From Bacteroidia bacterium (lineage in GTDB: Bacteria; Bacteroidota; Bacteroidia; Flavobacteriales_D; Sanyastnellaceae): 64,000 nt of DNA. Where the stretch lies: NCBI GenBank assembly GCA_030427925.1, contig JAUICJ010000005.1:1-64000 (forward strand). Direction: 5' to 3'. Made by a program: the position numbers and the translations under genes. The notes under the pieces are model-generated. The model was not told the origin of the DNA and ran no database searches. It saw only the letters and a program-made list of their open reading frames with translations. Numbering within the stretch: position 1 is the stretch's first letter; the number at the start of each line of letters is the position of its first letter. Positions 33,192 to 42,212 of this stretch are shown in pieces.

Positions 33192-34388
33192 ATGGAAGCA
33201 ACGCAACAACGACGGACTGCGGGGTGGGGGTGGATTGCGGTCGTGATCGCCCTCGCCTTTACGGCCTGTGGAACCCAGGAATCGACAGAATCCACGCAAA
33301 CCATTGCATTGGCTGAGCGCACCATGCCGGTGCCCGCTGGTGTGATTGAGGGAACCGTCGATCAGCCGAATGCGCGCATCGAATTGCGGACGTACAAGAA
33401 CGGTCGGTTGACGCCATTGATGAAGACCACCGCGGATGCGGAAGGGGCGTTTCGGTTGGAGGTGAAGCGGGATTTGGCCTACGACTTCCATCAGCTTGTG
33501 GTGAATGGCGCGCATCCTGTGGTGCTCATCATGGACGCCACCTACGGCGTGAAGCTCGACCTGAAAATTCCTGCGAGCGGCTACATCACGGACGCCCAAA
33601 TCGAAGGCTCCCCCGAATCTGAAATGTTGGCCACCTACTACAACAAGGCCATTCCGCTGCAGCTGCAACTGCAAAATGCGATGAATCGCAAAGACCAGGC
33701 GCTCGCTGCTTCGCTGCGGAGACAACTCCAAGAGTACGCGATGGACTGGGCTACGCCCCGCGCTCACCTTCCGAGTGCGATGGGTGCATTGGAGCATTTG
33801 GACGCGGACCTGCATCGTCCGCTCATGGTGTCCATCATGAACGCGAACCAATCGCGGATGGGCACCAACGAATACTATCAGTACTTGGAAAACAACGTGG
33901 TCAACAAGCCGAAGCCGCGCAAAGTGGCCACTCCGCCACCCGCAGCGCAATCCAATGGTGCGGGATTGGGCCCCGGAGATGCCGCGCCTGACATCCAAAT
34001 GGCCGGAACGAATGGCGAGCTGTTGAAGCTGTCGGACTTGCGGGGCAAGGTGGTGTTGATCGATTTCTGGGCTTCGTGGTGCGGTCCGTGCCGACGGGAA
34101 AACCCACACGTGGTGAACGCCTATCGCCAATACGGCCCGAAGGGCTTTGAGGTCTTCTCGGTCTCGTTGGATAAAACCCGCGACCCTTGGTTGAAGGCCA
34201 TCGAGCAAGACGGCTTGATTTGGCCAAATCACGTCTCGGACCTTGCGGGCTGGCAAAATGAGGCCGCACGCCTTTACGGGGTGAGCAGCATCCCGCACAC
34301 GGTCTTGATTGACCGCGAAGGCAACATCATTGCGCGCAACTTGCGCGGAAGGGCATTGACGGCCCAGCTGGCCCAGTTGTTCCCCTGA
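33192..34388 (+). CDS. TlpA-like thiol-disulfide lipoprotein
   Basis: 398 residues. The hydrophobic signal WGWIAVVIALAFTAC ends in a plausible lipobox (FTAC), so the protein is likely anchored in the envelope. Residues about 45-230 resemble the DUF4369-type N-terminal domain of Bacteroidota thioredoxins. The C-terminal 120 residues are an AhpC/TSA-TlpA thioredoxin fold: LKLSDLRGKVVLIDFWASWC, with active-site Cys297 and Cys300 (WCGPC), and cis-Pro in SSIPHTVLID. It would reduce or isomerise disulfides in periplasmic proteins. It lies 13 bases after lpxK and 11 before lpxH. Confidence 0.9.
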   Translation: MEATQQRRTAGWGWIAVVIALAFTACGTQESTESTQTIALAERTMPVPAGVIEGTVDQPNARIELRTYKNGRLTPLMKTTADAEGAFRLEVKRDLAYDFHQLVVNGAHPVVLIMDATYGVKLDLKIPASGYITDAQIEGSPESEMLATYYNKAIPLQLQLQNAMNRKDQALAASLRRQLQEYAMDWATPRAHLPSAMGALEHLDADLHRPLMVSIMNANQSRMGTNEYYQYLENNVVNKPKPRKVATPPPAAQSNGAGLGPGDAAPDIQMAGTNGELLKLSDLRGKVVLIDFWASWCGPCRRENPHVVNAYRQYGPKGFEVFSVSLDKTRDPWLKAIEQDGLIWPNHVSDLAGWQNEAARLYGVSSIPHTVLIDREGNIIARNLRGRALTAQLAQLFP

Positions 34389-34399
34389 CAGCCCGGACG

Positions 34400-35182
34400 T
34401 TGACCACGCCCTGCATTTACCTCGCATCGGATTTGCACCTCGGTGCGCCCAATGCAGCTTCGAGCCGTGATCGGGAGCGCAAATTGGTTCGTTGGCTGGA
34501 GGAAGTGGCGGCGGGAACGGGGTGTGCACAGGGCCGTCCAGCTACGGCCATTCATTTGGTGGGCGACCTGTTCGACTTTTGGTTTGAATACCGGCACGCG
34601 GTGCCGAAAGGCGGGGTTCGCCTGATGGGGACGATTGCACGGCTGACCGACTCGGGCCTGCCTGTTCATTTTCATGTCGGGAACCACGACCTGTGGACGT
34701 TCGGGTATTTGGCCGACGAACTCGGGGTAATTGTGCACCGAACTCCGAGTTGGTTTCGCGTGGGCGAGCACGACGTCCTCATCGGGCACGGAGACGGCAT
34801 CGGCCCGGGAGACGAAGGTTATAAACGCCTGAAGCGCGTTTTCTCATCGCCCTCGTTGCAACGGTGTTTTCGTTGGATTCACCCGGACTGGGGAATTGGT
34901 CTCGCCCTTCGCTGGTCCCAAATGAGTCGCGGAAAAAGCGATCTCCCCCCCGACCTGAGCCGTCCGGAAGGCGAATGGATTTGGCATTTCTGCAAGGAAC
35001 AGGTAGCGGAACACCCGTCGGGTGCTGCGTGTTTCTTCGGCCACCGACACCACCCCATGGAACTGGCCGTGCCGCGTCCCGACGGAACGAACGTCCCCTA
35101 CATCAACCTTGGCGACTGGATAGGCCACTTCACTTTCGGTTGTTTCACAGAGGGCACTGCCCATTTGCTGCATTTTCACTGA
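34400..35182 (+). CDS. lpxH: UDP-2,3-diacylglucosamine diphosphatase
   Basis: 260 residues. The start is TTG at 34400 (TTPCIYLASDLHLGAPNA), because no ATG or GTG precedes the essential first metal motif in frame. It hydrolyses UDP-2,3-diacylglucosamine to lipid X and UMP. Calcineurin-like metallophosphatase motifs are complete: ASDLHLG, HLVGDLFDFWFEY, FHVGNHDLW, IGHGDGIG and FFGHRHHPM. It supplies the step upstream of LpxB, and with LpxK covers two lipid A reactions in this cluster. A terminator follows. Confidence 0.93.
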   Translation: MTTPCIYLASDLHLGAPNAASSRDRERKLVRWLEEVAAGTGCAQGRPATAIHLVGDLFDFWFEYRHAVPKGGVRLMGTIARLTDSGLPVHFHVGNHDLWTFGYLADELGVIVHRTPSWFRVGEHDVLIGHGDGIGPGDEGYKRLKRVFSSPSLQRCFRWIHPDWGIGLALRWSQMSRGKSDLPPDLSRPEGEWIWHFCKEQVAEHPSGAACFFGHRHHPMELAVPRPDGTNVPYINLGDWIGHFTFGCFTEGTAHLLHFH

Positions 35183-35187
35183 AACAA

Positions 35188-35216
35188 AAAGGGCTCCGCT
35201 GCATGCGGAGCCCTTT
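35188..35216. terminator. Bidirectional terminator between lpxH and the propeller gene
   Basis: AAAGGGCTCCGC and GCGGAGCCCTTT form a 12-base perfect stem around TGCAT between convergent genes ending at 35182 and 35237. Confidence 0.9.
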
Positions 35217-35236
35217 ACGAATATCTTATCTCAGGA

Positions 35237-38200
35237 TCAGTTGCGCAATTGAACCTGCGCGACTTCGTGCACGTTGCCGTTGGTCATGCGCAAGATGTAC
35301 GTTCCGGAAGGCAAGCTCGCCACATCCAACGTCAGCGTCGTCCCCGCGTAACCGTTTTCTTGTTCCTGGAATACCACTCGGCCCATCAAGTCGAAAAGTT
35401 CCACTTGGACTTGGCCTTGGACGCGCTCCGTCCGAACATTCAACAGCCCTTGAGTCGAAGGGTTCGGGAAGACCAACAACGAGCTGACCGACTGCTGCTC
35501 CACCTGTTCTTCCTCCTCTACGCCGAGGAACAAATCAGAACGGAAGATGCCACGACCATGCGTTCCGGCATAAATCGCTCCTTGGTTCGATGGCGTGATC
35601 CAGCGAGAGGGTCCGCGCCATTGCTGCTTCAGGTCAAAGACGGGAGCACCGACTCCGCTGGGCGCTCCGGTGTTTTCGGTGGTGTACGTCCAATCATCCC
35701 CGCCATTGTCGGTTGCATAAGTGCCGAATTCAGTTCCGACCAAGATGGTTTGGCCCGAAGGATCCATCGCATCGATGACCACATCGTAGCACGGCATCCG
35801 CGACAACTCGCCCGAGGCGTACCAAATGTTCGACCACGTCGGGTTGTCGTCCAATGCATTGAACGACTCCCGCACCTTGCCTTGAGCCGACGTTCCATAG
35901 CCACCGACAGTGATGACCACGTGGTTCGGATTGTTCGGGTCGACCGCGATGCCCGTGATGGCGGCACCTGCAGATTCGATTTCCTTCCGCATGTTCGTTG
36001 GCACGTCCTCTTGCGACCAAATGGTCTCCAAATCGTCGAAGCGATACAGTTTACCGTCCCAGCCGCTCACGAACATGTAGTTCCCAGCCTCCGGCTCCAC
36101 GTTCACCGTGAATTCGATGGCCTTCGTTCCACCGCCCGCGGGCGCATTGTCCAAGCGAATCCAGTCAGGCGTTGTGTTGAAATTCAACCCATCACGGGTA
36201 ATCCAAATGCCCTCAGAGCCCACAAAACCCGTAGCCGTGATGGTGGTGTACGGATCGCGTACTTTCAAGCGCCCCGGCATGTCCGTGAACACATCGCTGG
36301 CATGAAAATACATGGTGTCGCAAGACTCCGAATACTCGTATACATCAACCGTTATGAAGGTGGTATCCGTCGACGCTACGTACACCACGTATTCGTCGAT
36401 TTGTTCCACGTAGACGCTATCGAAAACCTGAGTGATGGACTCGATGACTTCCTCCGTGCCCACCCAAACACTGTCCGTGATGCACTCGATGACCTCTTCG
36501 GCGGTCTGGGGTTCCAACCAGAAATAATCCGGATCCTCAGTCAACGGCGCCTCCAACAACCGCTCAGGGCGGACGATTTCATCGTAGTAGGGCAGTTCTA
36601 CGCCCTCGGGCAGGGTGTAATCAAACGGCAAGTTCAAGTTGCTCGTATTCAGCGTGAACGTGCTATCCGTAACGGTTACGCCATGTGGGTTCACCAGAAT
36701 GACCTCACGCTGCGAATCCTGGTCGTCCGTGTTCTCGTACAAGCGAACTACGCTGTAGAATTGACCCACTTCGCCAGATTCATTGAGGAGTTCCAACACG
36801 TCCTCATCCCAGAAATTGCCGTAGTTGTTGAAGTTCCCCGGTGCAATGTTTCCTCGGACCAACCCTCCGTATTGTGACGTCGCCATCCAAGCCGTAGTTC
36901 CGTCAGGGGTTTCCGTGATTTGGGAAATGGCGCAGTCGAATCCGTCTCCGCCGTTCACCTCGATGCCTTCTTGGTCGCTCAAGAAGGTTCCATTCGCTGG
37001 GATGAAGAGGGAACCGTTGTCCTGTGTACCGCCCAAAACCGCCGAATGGGCGCTGTGGTCAATGCCATAGAATTGGGTGATTGAAAAGTCGCGGTTGCAC
37101 TCGATGTAGGTCTCGCCTGCGTCCAAGCTTTTGTACAATCCCCCGTCCGTGGCCACGTACATCACACCCGCTGGGGTGAAGATGATTTCGTGGATGTCTG
37201 CGTGCACGTCGAAATTCGCGCCCGGAAGATCAAACGAAAAAGCCGCCAATTCCGCTTGCTGCGCAGGGCCTGAACGCCAAATCTCAATCCCGCCGACGTA
37301 AGCCATTTCAGGGTTTCCTTTCACGACCCCCAAAGCCAAATCATAAACACCTTGAGCGCGCGGGAGTGGAGTCAACTCATCCAGCCCATCGGGCCAAATC
37401 TCTTCCCAAGTAAACCCTCCGTCTGCGCTGTGATACAACCCACCAAACAAGCGCTGGCTATTGGCGTACAACGCGTAAGCGTGGTTCGGGTCATCAGGAG
37501 AAACATCGACGCGAGCCCGGCTCAAACCGCTTTGCGGCAACAAATTCCCACCGGATCCGCTCACCGAAGAGAACGTTCCGAAGTCCGTTCCATTGCTGCG
37601 ATACACGCGTCCATTGCTCAATGCGACCAACATGTAAGAGCCGTCAGCCGCCACAGCGATGTCACCAGCGGGATTCGAGGGCAATCCATCGCCCGCATTT
37701 TCCGTCAGCTCGCCGTTTTCGATGTAGCCAAAGCCAGCATCACCGGCGAAGTAAACCCGGTTCGGGTTATTGGGATCCGCGACCAACGCGTCAGTTGCCG
37801 TGAAGTCACCCGAGCCCAAAACGCCCGGGTCCGTTCCTTCAACGATTTCCCATGTTTCTCCCAAATCCGTCGAACGCCAAATGCCTCGGCCTCGGAATCC
37901 GCTGGCGCCTTCTCCTCCCCCGTTGTCGAACTGCGAGCCCGTACCCACGTAGAGGTCACCGTTACCTGCATACGCAATGGAAGCCACCATCGGCACGGGG
38001 AACGACTTCACCTGAACCCAATGATTCGCGGCGTCCGTGGTCTTCCAAAGTCCACCGCTCACTCCGCCAGAAAAGAGCACTTGCTCGGACACGGCGCAGA
38101 TCGCACGAACCCGTCCTCCAATGTTATCGGGGCCCATTTCATTCCAAAAGTGCTCCGTCGCCTTGGTCGCCGCTGCAGCGTCCTTTGCAGCGCGCTCGAT

Positions 38201-38452
38201 GACCGCCTCCTCCAACTGCCGCAACCCAGCAGCATTGATTTCGCCGGTTTCGATGTCCGCCAACATCATTTTGCGGATTTCGTAAGCGCCATCGGGGCTG
38301 TAAGCCGGGGCCGACTGCGCCGCTGGCACATACGCAGCAACGCGCGTGGCGGGCGTTTCAGCAACCGAATCGGTGAGCAACGCGCTCAATCCGTACACGG
38401 CGCCAAAGGCCAAAGCCGCGGGAATCACAAGGTATTTGGATTGCATGGTCAT
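35237..38452 (-). CDS. Large BNR/sortilin-like propeller protein with T9SS domain
   Basis: 1071 residues. Signal peptide or anchor near YLVIPAALAFGAVYGLSALL. Sialidase/BNR-type propeller blades follow: GGRVRAICAV, SGGVSGGLWKTTDAANHW, RGRGIWRSTDLGETWEIVEG, GLYHSADGGFTWEEIW, GLYKSLDAGETYIEC and GTYATDNGGDDWTYTTE (SxDxGxTW-type Asp-box motifs). The end is a type A sorting domain (SLLVFPNPSTQGLLNVRTER, VELFDLMGRVVF, LPSGTYILRM). This layout is common among Bacteroidota gliding or surface proteins that resemble VPS10/xyloglucanase propellers; whether it is enzymatic is not clear. An acidic stretch around residues 560-720 interrupts the blades. TAACTTTC upstream of the start is a plausible -7 box. 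Confidence 0.87.
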   Translation of the reverse strand: MTMQSKYLVIPAALAFGAVYGLSALLTDSVAETPATRVAAYVPAAQSAPAYSPDGAYEIRKMMLADIETGEINAAGLRQLEEAVIERAAKDAAAATKATEHFWNEMGPDNIGGRVRAICAVSEQVLFSGGVSGGLWKTTDAANHWVQVKSFPVPMVASIAYAGNGDLYVGTGSQFDNGGGEGASGFRGRGIWRSTDLGETWEIVEGTDPGVLGSGDFTATDALVADPNNPNRVYFAGDAGFGYIENGELTENAGDGLPSNPAGDIAVAADGSYMLVALSNGRVYRSNGTDFGTFSSVSGSGGNLLPQSGLSRARVDVSPDDPNHAYALYANSQRLFGGLYHSADGGFTWEEIWPDGLDELTPLPRAQGVYDLALGVVKGNPEMAYVGGIEIWRSGPAQQAELAAFSFDLPGANFDVHADIHEIIFTPAGVMYVATDGGLYKSLDAGETYIECNRDFSITQFYGIDHSAHSAVLGGTQDNGSLFIPANGTFLSDQEGIEVNGGDGFDCAISQITETPDGTTAWMATSQYGGLVRGNIAPGNFNNYGNFWDEDVLELLNESGEVGQFYSVVRLYENTDDQDSQREVILVNPHGVTVTDSTFTLNTSNLNLPFDYTLPEGVELPYYDEIVRPERLLEAPLTEDPDYFWLEPQTAEEVIECITDSVWVGTEEVIESITQVFDSVYVEQIDEYVVYVASTDTTFITVDVYEYSESCDTMYFHASDVFTDMPGRLKVRDPYTTITATGFVGSEGIWITRDGLNFNTTPDWIRLDNAPAGGGTKAIEFTVNVEPEAGNYMFVSGWDGKLYRFDDLETIWSQEDVPTNMRKEIESAGAAITGIAVDPNNPNHVVITVGGYGTSAQGKVRESFNALDDNPTWSNIWYASGELSRMPCYDVVIDAMDPSGQTILVGTEFGTYATDNGGDDWTYTTENTGAPSGVGAPVFDLKQQWRGPSRWITPSNQGAIYAGTHGRGIFRSDLFLGVEEEEQVEQQSVSSLLVFPNPSTQGLLNVRTERVQGQVQVELFDLMGRVVFQEQENGYAGTTLTLDVASLPSGTYILRMTNGNVHEVAQVQLRN

Positions 38453-38556
38453 TGAATTTCCTTAATCAGGTGACGCGAAAGTTACGACAATCGCCCTCTT
38501 TCCACGAGAATCGTCAAGGCGCTCGCCAAAAAATGACCGAATCTTGACGCGAACGT

Positions 38557-39420
38557 TTAGAGAACGTGTTTTTCGGCGTGGTAAGAAGACCGAACCAATG
38601 GTCCACTTTCCACGTGGCGGAAGCCCATTTTCTTGCCCAATTCGCCCAATTCGGCAAAGACATCCGGGTGAATGAATTCGTGCACGGGAAGGTGCTTCGG
38701 CGTCGGTTGAAGGTATTGCCCGAGCGTCACCACTTGGCAATTCACAGACCGCAGGTCCTCCATCGCTTCGACCACTTCGTCGAAGGTTTCTCCCAAGCCG
38801 AGCATCACGCCGGATTTGGTGCGCAGATTTGCTTGAGCCAACCGGCGCAGGACTTCAAGGCTGCGGTCGTATTTGGCCTGAATGCGCACCTCCTTCGTCA
38901 AGCGCCTCACGGTCTCGAGGTTGTGGGAAACCACTTCGGGAGCTGCTTGGATGATGCGCGCGAGGTTCTCCCATTTGCCGGCGAAGTCGGGGATGAGGGT
39001 TTCCATCGTGGTGCCCGGGCTTTGGGCGCGGATGGCGCGAACGGTTTGGGCCCAGATCTCGCTGCCGCCATCCGGCAAATCATCGCGGTCTACGCTCGTA
39101 ATGACCGCATGCTTCACCCCCATCAACTTCACCGAACGCGCCACGCGACCGGGCTCAAAGGGATCCGCCTCCAAGGGCCGGCCCGTTGCAACGTTGCAGA
39201 ATCCGCAGCTGCGGGTGCAAATGTTGCCCAGGATCATGAACGTCGCAGTGCCCTCGCCCCAGCACTCGCCCATGTTGGGGCAGTGACCGCTCTCGCAGAT
39301 GGTGTGCAATTTGTGCTCGGACACGATTTCGCGCACATTGCGGTAGCTCTCTCCCGTGGGCAGTTTCACGCGCAGCCATTTGGGCTTCGGAACGCGCTGA
39401 TGATTCAAAGGTGCACTCAT
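38557..39420 (-). CDS. lipA: Lipoyl synthase
   Basis: 287 residues. Radical SAM enzyme inserting two sulfurs into protein-bound octanoyl chains. Auxiliary cluster: [12 protein letters not shown] (C-x4-C-x5-C). Radical-SAM cluster: CTRSCGFC (C-x3-C-x2-C). The terminal RSSYHAEK motif supplies the serine ligand of the auxiliary cluster. It serves pyruvate and 2-oxoglutarate dehydrogenases and glycine cleavage. It starts nine bases after the upstream outer-membrane gene, so the two may be cotranscribed. Confidence 0.96.
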   Translation of the reverse strand: MSAPLNHQRVPKPKWLRVKLPTGESYRNVREIVSEHKLHTICESGHCPNMGECWGEGTATFMILGNICTRSCGFCNVATGRPLEADPFEPGRVARSVKLMGVKHAVITSVDRDDLPDGGSEIWAQTVRAIRAQSPGTTMETLIPDFAGKWENLARIIQAAPEVVSHNLETVRRLTKEVRIQAKYDRSLEVLRRLAQANLRTKSGVMLGLGETFDEVVEAMEDLRSVNCQVVTLGQYLQPTPKHLPVHEFIHPDVFAELGELGKKMGFRHVESGPLVRSSYHAEKHVL

Positions 39421-39429
39421 GGCATGCGG

Positions 39430-40221
39430 TTATCGGGTCCAGCGACGCCCCACTTGGAGCTTCGCGTGAAGGGTGAGGAAGAAGCGCGAGTTTTGGTCAA
39501 ACTTCTCGGCCAAAATTTCCGGCTTCCGCAAGAAAACATCGGCATCAACGCCGATGTTCAACGAGCGCATGATCTCGCGCTGATTGCCGTATTCAAATTC
39601 AAAGCTGTAGCCCGCGTGCACTCCCGGAATGAAGGCCAATTCATTGAGCCCGTTCGCCCAAGAGGCCTGACCGAAAATGTCATCCGAAAAGTGGCGATTG
39701 GGATCGTACCGCTCAACGAGGATGCTCGTGTACGGAATGTCGGGGTATCCGATTTCCAGGTAAATCGGCTTTTCGATGCCGAGGCTGAGCCCCCAAAGGA
39801 ACAGCGTGCTGAAGCGCACCGCGTCCTTTCGGATTTTCTCTGAATGCAAGTGCTGCGTGCCAGTGAGCAGGCGCAAGGCATGAAACGCATTCACCTTTCC
39901 GTAGACGTAGGCCGCGCCATCGTCGTACACTGGATTGCTCGTCTTTTCCTCCTTAGGATTCCGGAGGTAGGCCAAATCCGCAACCCACATCCGCACGTGC
40001 GTTCCATCTTTGTAGACGCCGCGCGCGAAGGAGAGTCCCGCCCCCTGGGTATGCAGCAGGAGGCCCCACGACATCTCGTCGGTCACGCGGGTAAATTCCC
40101 CGGCGCCTTCGTAGGCGCCGCCGGCGCTGGTCGCTGTTTGGCCCGAAGCCTCGACGCCCCAAACGAAGGCGAAGGACGCCAGCACAGCGCGCAGCACGGG
40201 GATGGGATTGGGGCGCAACAT
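39430..40221 (-). CDS. Exported conserved Bacteroidota protein, probable beta-barrel
   Basis: 263 residues with signal peptide VLRAVLASFAFVWGVEASGQ. The mature part is beta-rich and matches a conserved-hypothetical pattern (MSWGLLLHTQGAGLSFARGV, ADLAYLRNPKEEKTSNPVYD, GKVNAFHALRLLTG, FIPGVHAGYSFEFEYG) ending in LHAKLQVGRRWTR, consistent with an outer-membrane barrel. I do not recognise a function. It lies upstream of lipA and is divergent from the OsmC gene, with a perfect TAACTTTG -7 box four bases before its ATG. Confidence 0.78.
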   Translation of the reverse strand: MLRPNPIPVLRAVLASFAFVWGVEASGQTATSAGGAYEGAGEFTRVTDEMSWGLLLHTQGAGLSFARGVYKDGTHVRMWVADLAYLRNPKEEKTSNPVYDDGAAYVYGKVNAFHALRLLTGTQHLHSEKIRKDAVRFSTLFLWGLSLGIEKPIYLEIGYPDIPYTSILVERYDPNRHFSDDIFGQASWANGLNELAFIPGVHAGYSFEFEYGNQREIMRSLNIGVDADVFLRKPEILAEKFDQNSRFFLTLHAKLQVGRRWTR

Positions 40222-40225
40222 GAAA

Positions 40226-40233
40226 CAAAGTTA
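40226..40233 (-). promoter_or_regulatory. -7 element upstream of the barrel gene
   Basis: The minus strand reads TAACTTTG, an exact TAnnTTTG, with the ATG four bases downstream. No TTG is found at the expected -33 spacing. Confidence 0.5.
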
Positions 40234-40286
40234 CGTGGTGAATCTTGAAATCTTGCTTCACCTTTGCAAACGTCAACCCTTACTTC

Positions 40287-40709
40287 ATGGACGCATTCAA
40301 TCCCCAATACACGCTGACGTACCAAGGCGACCTTCGCACCGAAATGACGCACGTGGCCTCGAATTCCCGGGTCATTACGGACGCCCCGGTCGACAACCAC
40401 GGAAAAGGTGCGGCCTTCTCGCCGACGGACCTGACGAGTGCGGCGCTCGCGAGTTGCATGATGACCATGGTGGGCATCAAGGCGAACGACATGGGGCTGT
40501 CCGTGACTTCGATGGAAGCTCGGGTGGAAAAGACGATGGGAAGCGGGCCCCGGCGCATTGTGCGAATCGCCGTGGAGCTCGTCCTCGACGTTCCGGAAGC
40601 AGGTGAGCGGGAGCGCAAGGTGCTCGAAGCTACGGCACGTGCATGCCCCGTGGCGCAATCGCTGCACCCGGACATTGATCAAGCGGTGTGCTTGATGTGG
40701 AAGGAATGA
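40287..40709 (+). CDS. OsmC/Ohr family peroxide-resistance protein
   Basis: 140 residues from MDAFNPQYTLTYQGDLRTEM. The family fold is shown by FSPTDLTSAALASCMMTMVG, with the first reactive cysteine, and ATARACPVAQSLH, with the second. These two cysteines reduce organic or fatty-acid hydroperoxides with dihydrolipoyl-type or thiol donors. The nearby lipA gene is therefore suggestive, because lipoyl groups feed Ohr-type enzymes in some bacteria; the link is inference. CACCTTTG near 40258 could be a -7 box. Confidence 0.92.
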   Translation: MDAFNPQYTLTYQGDLRTEMTHVASNSRVITDAPVDNHGKGAAFSPTDLTSAALASCMMTMVGIKANDMGLSVTSMEARVEKTMGSGPRRIVRIAVELVLDVPEAGERERKVLEATARACPVAQSLHPDIDQAVCLMWKE

Positions 40710-40725
40710 ATCCGGTTTGGCCTGC

Positions 40726-40845
40726 TTATTCCGCGCAAACCACCTCCGCATCCGCATAGGCAGAACAGGAGTGGCTCATCGTGCACGAAGCGAGCAAAAC
40801 GGAAACGGCCAAGGCGGCCAACGCGAAGGAGAGGAACTTTTTCAT
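40726..40845 (-). CDS. Tiny lipoprotein
   Basis: 39 residues: MKKFLSFALAALAVSVLLAS then CTMSHSCSAYADAEVVCAE. The lipobox LLASC and basic start make a canonical lipoprotein signal; the mature part is only 19 residues with three cysteines. It is complete and sits convergent with the OsmC gene. Small Bacteroidota proteins ending in CSAYAD-like sequences are known but unnamed. The role is unknown. Confidence 0.65.
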   Translation of the reverse strand: MKKFLSFALAALAVSVLLASCTMSHSCSAYADAEVVCAE

Positions 40846-40944
40846 GAGCTTGCCAAAAATCGCCATCCTCCATTAACGCATTCCCACCGAGAAGGTTTCA
40901 TTGTGAACAGGTTGGCTGTGAATTAAAGTTCCGAACTTAGCGAC

Positions 40945-42171
40945 ATGAAGCGGATTGCACATTGGATCGGGTGCTGCGTGGTGGTGGCGTGGGGCTGTTC
41001 TACCGGAATGCCTTCGACCCAAACCGCAGCACGGAAGCCATACGATTGGGAGGCAAAGCTGTTGCATCCGGAACTTTCCACGATTCGGCTTTCGCCGGAT
41101 TCGGCTGCGGTGTTCGTGCGATTGGACCGGTCGGAACTGCTGTACTTGCGGGAAACTCCTCAAGCGCCATTCACTGCGGTCGTGCAAGTGGACCTCGGGC
41201 CGATGCGCTGGGAATTGCGCGATACGCTCGAAGACGCGATGCCGGTGGAGCTCGATGCGGTGTGGCGCGTGGCCGTTGGGGACCTCGATAGCACGGTGGC
41301 GAGAGGCGATGGGGTGCAGGTGCCGTTTACGGTGCGCGACGTGGCGCGGAATGCCGAAGTGACGGGGTGGTGGGAGTTGGCACCCGGGCACCAAACCCTG
41401 AACCGGTTCGATGCGGACGGTTGGGCGTTGGCTGGGCGGGATGTGCCCGCTGGGGACACGTTGTATTTGCAGGGACCGGGGGGACTGGCATGGGTTTGGG
41501 CGCAAGCTCGGCCGGAAGCGCAGTTGCCGAGCCCTCCGTTCACGGCGTTCAGCGACCCGCTGGCGGACTTGGTGCCGCAGGTGGTGGACACGCTGTTTGC
41601 GGACGAGGCGGGGCGGTTCGCCTTCGTAGTGCCGGAAGGGACGTCCCTTTTGAGGAGTACGGCGTTGGGGTTCGAGTTCGTGGTGCACGGGAGGCGGCAG
41701 GATTTCCCTTTTGTCCGGAAAGTGCCGTACTTGATTGAGACAACCCGGTACATCACGAGCCGGACCGAGTATGAACGCATGACGGCGAGCGACGACCCGA
41801 AAGGTGCGCTGGATGGGTTTTGGCTCGATTGTGGAAACGACCAAGATCGAGGCAAGAACCTGATTGAAACGTACTACGGCCGCGTGGAAGAGGCGAATCG
41901 CTACTTTTCTGGATTGCAAGAAGGCTGGCGGACGGACCGGGGGATGGTGCACATCGTGTTCGGGGTGCCCAACAAAGTCCGGCGATCGGGGCGTTCGGAG
42001 TGGTGGATTTATGGGGAAGAAGGGAATGCGAACACGCTGACGTTCAGTTTTCGGCATGCGCCGACGAGCTTGGACCCGAACCGGTATGTTCTCGACCGCA
42101 GCATCCAATTCCGACCGGCTTGGGACCGCATGGTCACGAGTTGGCGAAATGGGCGAATCCAAGGGGACTGA
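40945..42171 (+). CDS. GWxTD domain lipoprotein
   Basis: 408 residues. The signal IGCCVVVAWGCSTG contains a lipobox (AWGC). The C-terminal third carries the GWxTD signature (EGWRTDRGMVHIVFG), followed by SEWWIYGEEGNANTLTFSF and a final FRPAWDRMVTSWRNGRIQ. The GWxTD family is widespread in Bacteroidota envelopes and has no established role. The N-terminal beta-rich half has no recognised domain. It is followed by rlmB after 41 bases. Confidence 0.88.
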   Translation: MKRIAHWIGCCVVVAWGCSTGMPSTQTAARKPYDWEAKLLHPELSTIRLSPDSAAVFVRLDRSELLYLRETPQAPFTAVVQVDLGPMRWELRDTLEDAMPVELDAVWRVAVGDLDSTVARGDGVQVPFTVRDVARNAEVTGWWELAPGHQTLNRFDADGWALAGRDVPAGDTLYLQGPGGLAWVWAQARPEAQLPSPPFTAFSDPLADLVPQVVDTLFADEAGRFAFVVPEGTSLLRSTALGFEFVVHGRRQDFPFVRKVPYLIETTRYITSRTEYERMTASDDPKGALDGFWLDCGNDQDRGKNLIETYYGRVEEANRYFSGLQEGWRTDRGMVHIVFGVPNKVRRSGRSEWWIYGEEGNANTLTFSFRHAPTSLDPNRYVLDRSIQFRPAWDRMVTSWRNGRIQGD

Positions 42172-42212
42172 CTTGGGGTTTGGGGCGTACTTTCGGCACG
42201 AAATTTCTGCCC

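Noticed and set aside
33069-34529. A 486-codon minus-strand frame opposite the TlpA-like gene
   Set aside because: The plus-strand product has a lipobox, WCGPC and cis-Pro; the minus frame has no recognisable feature.
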